This document shows positions 43,901 through 55,436 of a stretch of 64,000 bases of DNA, one piece after another. The position numbers and the translations under genes are program-made. Under the pieces are notes generated by a model that worked only from the letters and a program-made list of their open reading frames with translations, was not told the DNA's origin and ran no database searches. Every line of letters begins with the position of its first letter. The stretch's first letter is position 1. Origin of the DNA: Pyronema omphalodes (lineage: Eukaryota > Ascomycota > Pezizomycetes > Pezizales > Pyronemataceae); assembly GCA_024516155.1 (NCBI GenBank), contig JAJJXM010000081.1, positions 173,885 to 237,884 of the forward strand. The letters run 5' to 3'.

Positions 43901-44614
43901 GGTGGATACAGATGAGATGTGGCCTAATATTAAGGCCTCTGGGTGGTCGAGTACATGCTTGTCGACCTGGAGGGAGAAGGCACTGGCTTGCGCCTTGGTG
44001 CATTTCTCTTTGCAACGTGAAGAGGTGAATGAGATCTGAGTTTGATCTCCCCAGAGGTTGCAAGGCTGATGTTGTGCCATCCACCAATATGGAAGGATAG
44101 CATCACAGTCGCTATCAAGTGGTGCGACTTCGAATGATTCTGCAGCAAAGTGGCTCTTATGCTGCAAAAGGAATGGAACCGTAAAGAATACTCCTGCTCC
44201 AGCAACTATTTCATTGTTGAAGTTGCGAATTTGGAGGGGAGTGTCTCTTTTAACGGTTGGAATCTTGAATTTGTGGACAAAAGTTTTGTCCAAGAGGGCA
44301 GCAGTAGAGCCTGTATCTAAGAGGACTCTTACTGTGCGTTGCTGATTCTTGGACCAATTGAGAACCATATTGATTATTGGTCTCGGTCCATGGTGAGGAG
44401 GAGTAGGTGCCAATTCCTTAGTTCCTGGAATTGCATCTCCGTTGTCCGATCGTCGACTCTTAGTCCTGGTCGACTCAAGGCTGTCCGTTGTTTTCCTTTT
44501 TGTTCCCGCACATTTCCCAATTAATGCGTCTGTATCCATTTCCTCCTCGGGTGACGCCTCCCTAGAGGACTCTAAAAATCCGATTCCATATTTTGGTCTT
44601 CCTCCAATTCCCAT
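40985..44614 (-). pseudogene. pol: G2 pol, truncated in the chromodomain
   Basis: This frame encodes the same domain order as G1 pol: protease VLLDTGSTAALLD, reverse transcriptase YIDDVLIYAE, RNase H ETDASDFALGA, integrase zinc domain CMECQRDKKARH and SDRDSRFTS. It ends at TGA 40,985 after LGWPNKKD. Compared with G1, one G is missing in the Trp codon that follows, which shifts the frame and cuts the chromodomain in half; the remaining chromodomain sequence is still readable to about 40,880. The frame is otherwise open and overlaps the end of gag in the -1 frame. Confidence 0.88.
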
Positions 44615-45245
44615 ATTCCAGGCTGCGCATCAGGCATGTCCATATCCTCGTTATCCTGCCTTACTGCAGCAGTTTTAGCCTTCTTCTTTTCCTTAGGCTT
44701 CTCCTGTTCTTCATTTTCCTCATCATCCCGCTTCCTCTTCCCTGAAGAAGCTACCTTTCCATCCTTTGTCAACTCAGTTCCCCCCACTGTTTTCTTTGCA
44801 TAGCAGTCGTACATCTTATGCCCAGAACGACCACACCGCCAACAGTCTGCCTTTTCCTTCTTGTGCTTATCAATTTCTGTTTGGGGAACTCCTTGTAGCG
44901 CCTCCCTTCCTGAGGCATATACCGCCGGTTTCTCTGATTTTTTTCCAGCAAAAACTTTCTTATCCTTCTTTTCCTTAAACTTGTCTTTGTGCTGCTCCTG
45001 CCTAGGGCGCACAGTTTCCTTATGCTTATTTTTATCCTTGGTGCGATCTTCTCGTACCTCTAGAGTCCTTTTTTTTGAACCCTTCAATTCCTCGTCCAAT
45101 TCTTCAACAACATGCGCAGCATCCTTTACTGCATCAATCATTTCTTCGTCATCAGTTGGGATTCCACCACATCTCTGATAAACCATCTTCTTAATTGCAG
45201 GTGTCATCGCCTCCCAGATGACATTCCTATACATGGGGCCAGTTG
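44572..45245 (-). pseudogene. gag: G2 gag, C-terminal part
   Basis: It starts in the capsid domain (PMYRNVIWEAMTPAIKKM), followed by a Lys-rich spacer, the zinc knuckle CWRCGRSGHKMYDC and the acidic end. It is continuous with the N-terminal part at 52,386-53,898 once G3 and one copy of its target site are removed; the removed length (7,140) is a multiple of three, so the frame was intact before the insertion. The slippery heptamer GGATTTT is at 44,575-44,581, directly before TAG. Confidence 0.85.
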
Positions 45246-46079
45246 TGTTAAAATTCACACGTACTCCTCTTGAGTACAGGTAAGCAACACAACTCTTCTT
45301 CTTTTTCTTTGGCTCTAACTCTACTAGTATGGGCACGGGCAATACTTCTCGTATACGGGATGTCCCCGCGGCGTAGCCTTTTGATCTGAGTTCTTGTTGT
45401 TGGAGATAGGGTTAGGGGTATCGGTATTGGGGGGAACGGGGTATGGGAGTTTTAGGAGGGGGAAGTAACGTTCACTTTTGAGGTGGACGGACGAAATCAA
45501 GGGAGTATGTGTAGATAATTAGATAGTAGATTGCGTGGAGGATAATATACAAGATGTTCCACCTCTTTGTACTTTTCGTTCCATCTTTTCTTCGCGTGAT
45601 ATCCGTGCTCAATCCCCCGCGCAATCTCCTCCTATTCTCCTTTACAAAATACAGAAAACAAATTAAACATCGCAAAAAGGAAAGAACAAAGCGCAAAACA
45701 ACTAACTACAAAATCCAAAAATATCAAAAGCCGCGCGTCATGTTTTCTCAGTTTCCTTATTTTCCTAGTTGTTATTCTCACCGTGTTAAGCGGGTCCTCG
45801 CTTAGTTGAGGTCGGTCACTCCGAACTAAGCGAGCACCTCGCTTAATGCAACGTCCCCACCGGCGACAACCCCGTGCTGCGGTCGGCTCCGTCCCCCTTT
45901 GCTTATCCCATGTGTACCGGGGTGCTCCGGTATCTTTACCGGAGCTCCACCCAGTATTCCCACCTACTGTTTCCATTGTTTATCCAACAAGTGGAGTAAC
46001 AAGGTAGTTACCCCAACCGCCCACATTCCTGCCGCTCCAATAACAACACCACAGAGCAGGTGCCTGTCGGTTCGTGACA
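45246..46079 (-). repeat. G3 3' LTR
   Basis: 834 bp. It contains an 11-bp inverted repeat (CTCGCTTAGTT ... AACTAAGCGAG, about 45,798-45,836). The first part of U3 is open in the frame of ORF3. The polypurine tract gagagggggg adjoins it at 46,084-46,095. Confidence 0.88.
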
Positions 46080-46716
46080 ACAGCCCCCCTCTCATGGCCG
46101 AGACTCCGTCGAGGCGAGATTGGGAAGGACAGCGTTGTCGATTCCTGCCCGGTGCTTTGTGGATCCCTTGGCGGTGACGGGTTCGGGATCTTTTATCGAC
46201 GACGAAGCAGGGTGCGATGATGAGGGGAGTTGGGGTTGCTTGGTCGCTTTCAGAGGGTAGTGGGATTCTCGTATTCTCTGTTGGAGAAGTCGCAGGGGAA
46301 TTGGGATGTTCGTTGGTTTCGTTGTTGCTGGGGTTAAGTGGGGCGGATGGAGAGCATCTGGATTCGTGTCCTTCGAGGTTGATGAGGAATCCGCAGCGTT
46401 GGCATACTCTTCTTCCTTGTTGCCATCTTCAACAAGCTTTTCTAGGGTTCAGACGTCTTACTCGGATGATTTCGTCGAGGTCTGGGTGGTGAGGGTTACC
46501 GCAGTAACAATGATCGTGGGGGTATCCGTTTTCTCCGGGGGGAAAGTATTGTTTTTTGGTTTTCTCGTTTTCGTGGATATTACAAGGGCTCTCCTGGCAA
46601 AACGTCCAGTGTAGCTCGTGGTGGGGGGTATAATCGAATGGTGGTGAAGGTAGAGATTGGTCTCGGACCATGTTTGTCTCGTGGGAGGGGTTGTCCTGCG
46701 CTTCTCCGGAGTTCAT
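45964..46716 (-). pseudogene. G3 ORF3: zinc-binding protein reading into the LTR
   Basis: ATG 46,716 lies 13 nt after the pol stop. The frame carries Cys/His-rich motifs (HWTFCQESPCNIH, CYCGNPHHPD) and, after one in-frame TGA (46,431-46,429), a second zinc-type cluster (CQRCGFLINLEGHESRC). It then has a Pro/Ser/Thr-rich linker, crosses the polypurine tract and enters U3, where it encodes a hydrophobic segment (LCGVVIGAAGMWAVGVTTLL) and stops at TAG 45,966-45,964. That is 251 codons in total. G1 and G2 have no equivalent. Similar HWTxC-type small proteins accompany some fungal gypsy elements; the role is unknown. Confidence 0.6.
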
Positions 46717-46729
46717 GATTTTTCTTTTT

Positions 46730-49700
46730 TTAATTTAGGGGTGCTGGTTTCTGGGGATACTGGCGGTGGAATCGCTGGGTGGTTTCCTTTGCGTTGTCGA
46801 AATTCTTTGCTGGGTACCACGTTTTGTCTTCGTCGTGGAATCCCTTCCACTTTACTCGGTACTGGAGTCTTCCTCGGTGATGGCGAGAATCGGTGATTTC
46901 TTCGACTTCCCACTCTTCTTCGTCGTTGATGATTATGGGTGGAGGCGGGGGTTGAAGGTGCCCGGGGATGGGAAGATTTTTGTGGGATGTGGGTTCCAGT
47001 AGAGAGACGTGGAATACTGGGTGGATTTTCACACTGGGGGGAAGGTCCATTTTATAGGCTCTGGAGCCTATTTTGTTGAGGATGGTGTATGGGCCGATAA
47101 GCTTGTAGTCCAGCTTATTTGAGGGGCGGGTGGTTTTTACAAACTTCCGGCGCAGCCATACCTTATCTCCTCGTTCTAGTACCGGATCCGGTCTCCTCTT
47201 TTTGTTGGCCTGTTCTGCTTGCCCATTTTGGGCCCATAGTATTTCTGCTCGGAGTTCTTCTTGCAGGGTAGTTAAGGTGGATATGTACTTGGATACTTCC
47301 GGTGTGGGGGCTGCAACTATGGCTAGGTCTGGTTGGAAACGGGGGTGGTATCCGAAATTTGCGTAGAAGGGGGTGACTCCGGTGGACTCTGATTTCACAT
47401 TGTTGTAGCAAAATTCTGCTATAGGCAGGAGTTTTTTCCAGTTCGTTTGCTGGTAGTTACAGTATGCCCGTAGATATTGCTCGAGGGTGGCGTTTGTTCG
47501 TTCGGTTTGTCTGTCGGTTTCCGGGTGTCAGGCAGTGCTGAGATTCCTTGTCGTTCCCATAGTTTCCATGATTTGTTTCCGAAATTTTGACGTGAACAGT
47601 GACCCTCTGTCGGAGATAATACTGTTGGGCAGTCCGTGCGGCCTCACGATGTGGTTTATGAATCCTTCCGCTAATTCCCCGGGTCCCATCGTATCCTTGC
47701 ATGCCACGAAGTGTGCCATCTTGGTGAGCCTATCCACAATGACCCATAATGCGTTACAATTCTCCACCTCCGGTAACCCCGTGATGAAGTCCATAGAGAC
47801 CGAGTCCCATGGTCTCGTCGGGAGTTGTAGTGGCTTTAGGAGGCCGAATGGGGCGTGTCGGATGGGTTTCGTTCTGTTGCACGTATCACAATTGTCTACG
47901 TATCGGTGAACGTACTGCCGTTGTTGTGGCCAGTAATACCTCCGTACCAACAGTTCGAGTGTTCTCGCCCTACCCGGGTGTCCTGCGATGGGAGCGTCAT
48001 GGTGATCGTACATTATTTTGAGGCGAAGTTTGTCGTTCGCTGGTATCCATATGAGTCCCTCGTAAGTTAGTATTCCGTCTCTTTCTTCACATAATCCTAG
48101 CGCCACATGGGGGTCATATTTTTCTTTTGCTCTCAGTTTCCGAATTATGCTTTGTATCTCTTTATCTTCCTTCGTTTTTTCTTGGATTTCTTTGAGTAGG
48201 TTTTTGTCTGCTTCCAGTGCAATCAACTCCGTGGAGTTTATTTGGAAGTTTTCGTTTGGTAGCAGAATTCGTCCTTGATTCTGTCTGTGTTTTGCGTCCC
48301 CCTCCCAGGGCGAGTCTCCTGACTCGCGAGACAGGATGTCCGGTTTTCCTGCGAGTTTTCCCGGTCTGTATGATATGAAGAAATCATAGTTCGCGAGTTG
48401 CTCTCCCCATCTTGCTTGCCTTAAGTTTAAGTCTTTTTTCGTTTGCCAGTATTCTAGATTTTTATGATCTGTTAATATAGTGATTTGATGTTGGCTGTTT
48501 TTACAATATGTTGACCATTTCCGCAGGCTGTCCACTATTGCAAGGAGTTCCTTGTCGTGGATGTCGTAATTTCTTTCGGCATCTTTTAGTTTTCTTGAGA
48601 AGTATCCGAGGGGATGGAGGATTCCTAGGTCATCTGGTTGCGAACAGACGGCTCCTATGGCGTGATCGGATGCATCGGTCTCAAGGGTGATTGGTTTGGT
48701 GGGGTCAAAATGTCGTAGGATCGGTTGGGAGATTAATGCTTGTTTTAATTCGTCGAAAGCATTTTGGGCGTCGTCAGTCCATTTAAAGGGGGTGTCTTTT
48801 CTTGTTAATTTGGTGAGGGGGGTTGTGATCTTGCTGAAGTCTCGTACGAATCTCCTATAGAAGTTCGCAAAGCCTAGGAAGCTTTGAATTCCTTTGACGT
48901 TGGTGGGTTCCTTCCATTCTTGGACTGTTTTGATTTTTTCGGGGTCCATAGAAATACCGTCGGGGGAGATGATATATCCGAGGTATTCTGTTTTTGTTGT
49001 ATGGAATTCGCATTTAGAGGCTTTCAGCGTGAGTCCTACTTCTTGCATTCTGTTTAATATTTTCGTAACGTGTTGTTGATGCTGTTGCAGGTTGTCCGAG
49101 TAAATTAACACATCATCAAGATACGCAATACAAAAGATGTCCAGATAGTCGCTTAGGACTTCGTTCATCCACCGCTGGAGAGATGCTGGGGCGTTCGTAA
49201 GCCCAAACGGCATTACAAGGTATTCGTATAACCCGTATTTTGTTCGGAAGGCGGTTTTCCATTCGTCGCCCTCGGCAATGCGTAAGTTGTGATACGCATC
49301 TTTCACGTCCAATTTGGTGTAGACTTTTGCTTTTGAGAGGCGATCCAATGCTTCGCCGATTAAGGGGAGAGGGGTTCTATCTTTGATAGTAATAGCATTT
49401 AATCCTCTATAGTCCACACATAGTCGTAATCCCCCATCCTTTTTCTTCACGAAGTGTATCGGGGCTCCGGCCGGGGAGGTTGAGCTCCGGATCCACCCCT
49501 TTTTTACGCTGGTGTCAAGGTATTCCTTTAGGGCTTTTAATCTTCCTTCATCAAGGGCGCGGAGGGGTTCAAAAGGTGGTATTTTGTTGTCGATTAGTGG
49601 GATTCGGTGGTCGTGGTGGCGATGGGGTGGGGGTTTGTTTGTTTCTTTCTTTTTGAATACTGGGAGGTAATGATGATATTCTTTTGGAACGACTATGGTT

Positions 49701-50422
49701 AAGTCTTCTTTTTCTTCGTCGTTTTCTGTGGTCAGGGTTGGTTCGTAGTCGAAGAGGTCCGGGGTTGTGTCTCGAGTTGATTCGTATAATTGCCAAGGGT
49801 GTTCCTCTGTTTCGGAATCTTCGTCGTTGGTAGGATTGTTAACGTCCGTTTGGTATTCTTTTATTGCCTGTTTTTCGGAGACCACTTTTGCGTGTGGTGA
49901 TGTTTCGAGGCATTCCCTAGCGCATTTTTCCGAGTCGAACAAGACCTTTCCATCTCTCCAATTTATCTGAGGGTTATGTTTTTTCAACCACGGTAGCCCC
50001 AAGATGATGGGGGAATTCCCAATGGTTATACAGTGGAGTTTAATCGTTTCTTGGTGATTGTTGATAATTAACTCGACGGTAGCGTCGTGCGTTACTGGTC
50101 CGCTGGCAATCTCTCTTCCGTCTACAGTAAGGACTTTTCTAGGATTCTTTTTCTTTTTTAGGGGAATATTCATTTGTTCCACGTATTTCTTATCGACGAA
50201 ATTTTCGGTTGCTCCGCAATCTACCATAGCGGTAGTCCGGAGTTCTTCATGGTTGCTTCCTCGTATAGTGACTTGTAAGATTACTTTTTCATCGCGCTGA
50301 TATTGTCCTATACTGGAAATGATATACGGGGGATCAGGGGGTTTTTTTATGGCTTTCTTCCCCAGGAGCGCCTTTGGTGCTTTTACTCCTGGGGACCTTC
50401 TTTTCCTGACATTCCTTCTTCT
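46730..50422 (-). pseudogene. pol: G3 pol with one nonsense codon
   Basis: The frame opens after TGA 50,423 and overlaps the end of gag by 40 nt in the -1 frame. Domains: protease (MVDCGATENFVDKKYV), reverse transcriptase (LRLCVDYRGLNAIT; YLDDVLIYSD), RNase H (ETDASDHAIGA), integrase zinc domain (HPGRARTLELL, CDTCNRTK) and core (DFITGLPEVE, SDRGSLFTS), and a chromodomain (WEVEEITDSRHHRGRLQYRV, KWKGFHDEDKTWYPAKNF). A single TGA at 47,527-47,525 interrupts the integrase in the conserved STAxHPETD block, where other elements have Phe or Tyr. No frameshift. The copy cannot make full-length integrase. Confidence 0.9.
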
Positions 50423-51429
50423 TCAGGATTTTCCCTCATCGTAGCCTCGGCTGCTCGGTACGCTCTTCGGTCGTAGTAAGGTTTGCGTTGGGGGCAGCGG
50501 GCGGAGTAGTGTCCTGGTTTGCCGCAGTTATAGCACTCGTTATTTTTTCTCCTTTTTTCTTCTTCTGCTTTATCGGTGATTCTTGGTTTCCTAGTAGCAT
50601 CGAGTTCCATGGGAGTGGGGTCCGAGAGCGAAGATTCGTTGTGTCGGGTGTTCCCGATGGGGTGATCACGGTAGTATTGTGGTTCGTGTCTGGTCCGGAG
50701 GGTACGAAAATTGAATAGACGATTGTCGAGGGCGATTGCATTGTTCGCATAATCGGTCATATTATCCGGACGTTCGTCGAGGAGGGCTAATTGACGTTGA
50801 ACATCGAGCTGCAGTCCGTCGTTGAACTGGTCGATGTATAGCGAATCGTTGTAGTCCAAGTCAACCATGATTCTCTGAAACTCCGCCCAGTACGCGGCAG
50901 CGGAGCGATTGCCTTGGCGGATGGTTTTGAATTTCTTTCTTGCGACTTCCTTGGAGTCTGCTTCGCCGAAAGCCCGAGTGATGGCGGTCTTAAATTCTTC
51001 CCATGTCGTATAGGTGCTCTTCCCTTCCTTGATTGACGGTTCAATCCACGCCCATGCGTTTCCTCTGCATCGGGCACTGGTATAACTGATTTTCTTGATG
51101 TCTTCGTCGAACTTGTTCGGTTCGCAATTAAACTTGAGTTCGCATTGGGTGATGAATGCGCGGAGCTTGGATCGTTCCCCATAATATAACTCGGGGTCCT
51201 CAACTTTTGGGTTGCTGGACGCGGGAGGGTGGTATAATTGTTGTAATAGGATTTCGAGTTGATCCATGGTCATCTGGACGGGGGTCAGACCTGGGGGAGG
51301 GTGTCCTTGGGGGGTCGTCATGGCGGAGGCTGTTCGTTCCGCGGTTTCGGGGGTCTGTGGTCGCGAGGGGTGTTCTGGGGTGACTGGGCTTGCCGGTCCT
51401 GATTCTTCAGTACCGATTATGTCGCCCAA
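50383..51429 (-). CDS. gag: G3 gag (348 aa)
   Basis: The frame starts at ATG 51,429. It has a short Pro-rich N-terminus, then a capsid domain (about residues 75-235: ELYYGERSKLRAFITQCEL, GNAWAWIEPSIKEGK, TAITRAFGEADSKEVARKKF, AAYWAEFQRIMVDLDY), a linker, and one CCHC zinc knuckle (CYNCGKPGHYSARC, about residue 302). This is the usual size for fungal chromovirus Gag and is intact. The C-terminus overlaps the start of pol. Confidence 0.9.
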   Translation of the reverse strand: MGDIIGTEESGPASPVTPEHPSRPQTPETAERTASAMTTPQGHPPPGLTPVQMTMDQLEILLQQLYHPPASSNPKVEDPELYYGERSKLRAFITQCELKFNCEPNKFDEDIKKISYTSARCRGNAWAWIEPSIKEGKSTYTTWEEFKTAITRAFGEADSKEVARKKFKTIRQGNRSAAAYWAEFQRIMVDLDYNDSLYIDQFNDGLQLDVQRQLALLDERPDNMTDYANNAIALDNRLFNFRTLRTRHEPQYYRDHPIGNTRHNESSLSDPTPMELDATRKPRITDKAEEEKRRKNNECYNCGKPGHYSARCPQRKPYYDRRAYRAAEATMRENPEEEGMSGKEGPQE

Positions 51430-51546
51430 GGCTTTGAGTTCGAATGGACCCAGGGTCTTGTCGGGTTCCCGTGTTTTTCTATTGGGGTTCTTTTCCGACC
51501 GTCGCGGTTCGTTGTGTTGGGTACCTTGGGTCAGGACGCAATCTAA

Positions 51547-52380
51547 TGTTAAAATTCACACGTACTCCTCTTGAGTACAGGTAAGCAACACAACTCTTCT
51601 TCTTTTTCTTTGGCTCTAACTCTACTAGTATGGGCACGGGCAATACTTCTCGTATACGGGATGTCCCCGCGGCGTAGCCTTTTGATCTGAGTTCTTGTTG
51701 TTGGAGATAGGGTTAGGGGTATCGGTATTGGGGGGAACGGGGTATGGGAGTTTTAGGAGGGGGAAGTAACGTTCACTTTTGAGGTGGACGGACGAAATCA
51801 AGGGAGTATGTGTAGATAATTAGATAGTAGATTGCGTGGGGGATAATATACAAGATGTTCCACCTCTTTATACTTTTCGTTCCATCTTTTCTTCGCGTGA
51901 TATCCGTGCTCAATCCCCCGCGCAATCTCCTCCTATTCTCCTTTACAAAATACAGAAAACAAATTCAACATCGCAAAAAGGAAAGAACAAAGCGCAAAAC
52001 AACTAACTACAAAATCCAAAAATATCAAAAGCCGCGGGTCATGTTTTCTCAGTTTCCTTATTTTCCTAGTTCTTATTCTCACCGTGTTAAGCGGGTCCTC
52101 GCTTAGTTGAGTTCGGTCACTCCGAACTAAGCGAGCACCTCGCTTAATGCAACGTCCCCACCGGCGGCAACCCTGTGCTGCGGTCGGCTCCGTCCCCCTT
52201 TGCTTATCCCATGTGTACCGGGGTGCTCCGGTATCTTTACCGGAGCTCCACCCAGTATTCCCACCTACTCTTTCCATTGTTTATCCAACAAGTGGAGTAA
52301 CAAGGTAGTTACCCCAACCGCCCACATTCCTGCCGCTCCAATAACAACACCACAGAGCAGGTGCCTGTCGGTTCGTGACA
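51547..52380 (-). repeat. G3 5' LTR
   Basis: 834 bp, partner of 45,246-46,079. On the minus strand it is followed by TTAGATTGCGTCCTGACCC, where the primer-binding site should lie; I do not recognise a tRNA match. Confidence 0.88.
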
Positions 52381-52385
52381 AATTG

Positions 52386-53898
52386 CCCCTACCCTCATAT
52401 TAAGATCTTCCAATTTGGTGATATAATCGTCAATGTCTCCGCCGTATTGCAGTTCGGTGATTCTTTTGACGTCTTTCTGGGCCTCTCGCCTATCCTCAAA
52501 TCTAGTCTCAATTGCACTTGAAAATGCAACCCAAGTATCCCTCAATCCTTGTCGTTGAATATTTTTCCTTCTTTCTTGGTGCCAGCTCAATGCCTTATGT
52601 GTGAGCAAGCTTCCAACCCATTTAACCTGATCATCTTCGTCAGGAAATGTTTTTGTATATGTTTCAATATAATCTTTCACCGACATCCACCATGTTCTAA
52701 ACAATGTTTTATCCTTTCCAGTAAAGAACTGCGGTGCCTTCATTTCAGGCATCTTTGGTCTCTTAGGTCCGGCAGGTTCGGATTGTTGTAATTTTTTAAC
52801 CAGTGACTCCAAAAATGCCTCTGTTGCATTCTTCGCCTCTGGATTTCGTTCTTTCTGTTTTTCTTTGCGCTCCTGGCGCTTTCTTTCCAATGCTTTTCTG
52901 ATATACTCATCATCTGAATCTTCGTCGTCTGAAGGGTCAGATGGGGGTGGTGGAGGTGGCGGAATTCTACCACCAGGTGGCTTTCCTCCACCGTTTCCAC
53001 GACCAATGTCAGGGGATCCATCCTCTGATGGTGGTAACGGGAATTCTGGCGCTCTGGCCAGGGAAGGGGGTTTTGGAGTCATCTCCTCATGCATAGCCTC
53101 AGTGAGAGACTTAGCATCGAAGTTTTCCTTCTTCTGAATTTTAGACATAACAAGGCTGATGACCTTGTTGACCAACTCCAATTTCTCCTCCTCCCTTTGT
53201 TCCTCATAGTCGAGTAGGGGCTGTTGATGTGTTTCCTCTGCTATGCAAAGAGCTTCAATACGCCTGTCCCGTTGCTCGTCGTCCTGTTGTCTAATGGCAT
53301 CCCGAGTGTTCTTCTCGAATGCCCATCTCTCGATTTCTCTGTTAATTTCTCGCTGCCTCTGAGCAAAGGCTTCGAGAATGGCATTCGTCGTTTGAATGCC
53401 CTGATTCAATCTCTCAGCAGCTGCTTGATTGGCTGCTTCCTTTGACTTTGCATCTGTAGCAAGGTCACCAATTGTTTTCCACACTTGCCCAGCAAATTCA
53501 TTGCTGGCTTGAACTAGTCGCGTAACAGTTTGGAGGTTAACCTCCTGGTCCAAGTTCCCCTTCTTCGCCAAAATATCGTAGGCTTTCTGCATGCCTTGGG
53601 CCATCTCCTGGTATAGCCCCTTCATCTGTTGCAACTGTTCATTCATTGCAGCCCCTTCACCGGCTGCCTCAATCAACTTCCTGATATCTCCTTCTGTAGC
53701 ATCCATCCTTTCCATCATTAAAACTACCCATTGAGGAACATCGCCCGTGTTGATCGTTGTTCCATGATGGACCCGTGCTGGTCCCCGAGTAGTAACCTCA
53801 TCCCATGAACGAGGACGGGTAATACTGATGGTGTTGCCCATAGGAGCATCGAGGCCATCATCGTGACCGGCACGTCCAGCGATTCTGCGTGAGGCCAT
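52386..53898 (-). pseudogene. gag: G2 gag, N-terminal part
   Basis: From ATG 53,898 it is collinear with G1 gag: helical N-terminal region with coiled coil, Pro-rich linker (IPPPPPPPSDPSDDEDSDDE) and capsid domain to LEDLNMRVGAI, where the G3 LTR begins. The open frame runs about 23 codons into the LTR, which is not biologically meaningful. Confidence 0.88.
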
Positions 53899-54013
53899 TG
53901 CTTTGTTGATTGGATTGTTCTGTAATTTGTTGTTTGGAGGGTTTGGATTGTCGTATTGCCCTAGAAGAGGGTCTTCCGTATGCGTGTCGATTAATAAACT
54001 TGGTAGCTTGTAG

Positions 54014-54025
54014 CCTTAAGTTTAT
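54014..54025 (-). promoter_or_regulatory. Presumed primer-binding site of G2
   Basis: ATAAACTTAAGG on the minus strand lies 2 nt from the LTR end. It is complementary to CCTTAAGTTTAT in the LTR (54,215-54,203 region), as in G1. Confidence 0.55.
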
Positions 54026-54027
54026 AG

Positions 54028-55436
54028 TGTGAACCTGGGCACAGTCCTAACTATGCAGAGGCTTTTCGATCGTCCTTCCAAGTGCTTCGTCCTAGGGTAG
54101 ACAAACACTTCGTTCTCAAGACAAACAGACTCTTCGTTCTCAAGAACTAATAGAGGTATTCCAAAGATAAAGCTAGGAAGTAAATCAATCGATCACAGGC
54201 CGAATAAACTTAAGGGTCGTCTTTGGAGGTATTCGCTGGTGTAGATATGGTATCGTCGCGTAGAGGATCAATGGATGATGATGGAGGAGACAGAGGGAAG
54301 ACATAGGGTCTTTTATAGACTTTCGTCTACAAGTTCGCCCAGCCTTCCTTGGGGAACCAACTGCCAAACTGAGCTCAGGAGATAAGACATGGGTCAAAGC
54401 TGTGATGCATCTGCTGAGGCTTGCATCATGCTAAGCACGCAATTAAATTGATTGCTCACTTGCTTAATGCTCGCCCTGGTCAGATTAATCCTTGAAATAG
54501 CTCACCGTACTACCACACCTTCCAATGAGGTGCTGGGGTTATGAGTCACACCGGAGGGCAACTCCGTCTGACTGCATCATGCATGAACTCTTGTGATACT
54601 GACGCATGAGTCATTTATCGTATGAGTCGCGCCATCATAGATCTCCCTAGAGAATCTCGATTGCAAGTTGAGGTCGTTGACATCATAAGGCATACCATGC
54701 CCTACCGGAGCGCACTGCCCCGTCACATTCCTGTGTGCTGTCATATGTGCCCCACCTGCGCGCACTTGCGCGCAGCCACACCCTGGTGTGGATGCAACCG
54801 CCGTATTGTTTCCAAGTTGGCAGTTCTGGGCCCAAGGACGCGTCATATCAGTTTCATCAAACAGGTTTCCTGAGTGGGGTTCCCTGCTGGACGTCGTCTC
54901 ATGCTGATGCACTGTTGACCCTTGTCCTGCAGTCCACTCCTGTGAGCTTACTAGACTCTGCCTTATCTCTCGCCCCACTGTTCACCCAACTAGTAACACC
55001 GGATGACACTCCTGCGCCGCATCTGCATCTTCCTTGAATCCTCTGTTCCTATGCAGCCCCTATCGTAGCCGTGTATTGCCGAACTCTCCTCAGGTATAAG
55101 GAGGTGACCTTTCGTCTTCTTCTTCTTTCTCCATCAGCGTCGTTTGTAGTTGTCTCAAGGGTAAGTCGACACCCTTGAGGTAAGTGTTCCTTTCCCCTTC
55201 TCCGTCCTGAATCCTCCCAAACTGACAGTGAATAATAGTTTCGACGCCTCGGGCCGGGATCCTCGTGAGGTCCTGTCGGAAAGTCACGAATCACGTGACG
55301 TGGCTAGCCGGAGCTCCTCTGGGGGTTCCGGCCCGGGATACTAACCTAATTATTCATTCTCCTGTCGAGTTTGCCATATTCTCCATAGCGTTATATATGA
55401 TGCCTATTCTATTCTCACACATTATAGGGTGTGACA
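54028..55436 (-). repeat. G2 5' LTR
   Basis: About 1.41 kb; the undisturbed LTR of the G1/G2 family. It includes TATAAAA (minus) at 54,311-54,317 and, about 100 nt further in the direction of transcription, the segment aataaacttaagg (54,203-54,215). Its outer end stops at gtgtgaca instead of gtgtgacacca and joins a pol fragment directly. Confidence 0.85.
54311..54317 (-). promoter_or_regulatory. TATA box in the G1/G2 family LTR
   Basis: TATAAAAG in the context gtctataaaagaccctatg (minus strand), conserved in all LTR copies (28,146; 30,661; 38,932; 54,311). Transcripts would be expected 40-120 nt downstream, which reaches the CCTTAAGTTTATT segment. Confidence 0.6.

Larger units (their letters stand above)
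45246..52380 (-). mobile_element. G3: second-family Ty3/gypsy chromovirus inserted in G2 gag
   Basis: 7,135 bp with two 834-bp LTRs (45,246-46,079 and 51,547-52,380) that begin TGTTAAAATTC and end TTCGTGACA. About nine differences between them are visible by eye, so this insertion is older than G1. Target duplication AGTTG / AATTG (45,241-45,245 and 52,381-52,385), with the second copy matching the uninterrupted G1 gag. Gag, pol and a third ORF follow on the minus strand. Confidence 0.9.
27887..55436 (-). mobile_element. G2: Ty3/gypsy chromovirus, split by G1 and G3
   Basis: Reading on the minus strand: 5' LTR 54,028-55,436, gag N-terminal part 53,898-52,386, insertion G3, gag C-terminal part 45,245-44,572, pol from about 44,580 to 40,985, and a 3' LTR in two parts (40,712-40,063 and 28,629-27,887) separated by G1. 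The pol protein is very close to that of G1. The element is defective: gag is interrupted and pol has a 1-bp deletion in the chromodomain. No target-site duplication is visible, because the outer end of the 5' LTR lacks its last few bases and abuts a G2-like pol fragment (G4). Confidence 0.85.
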
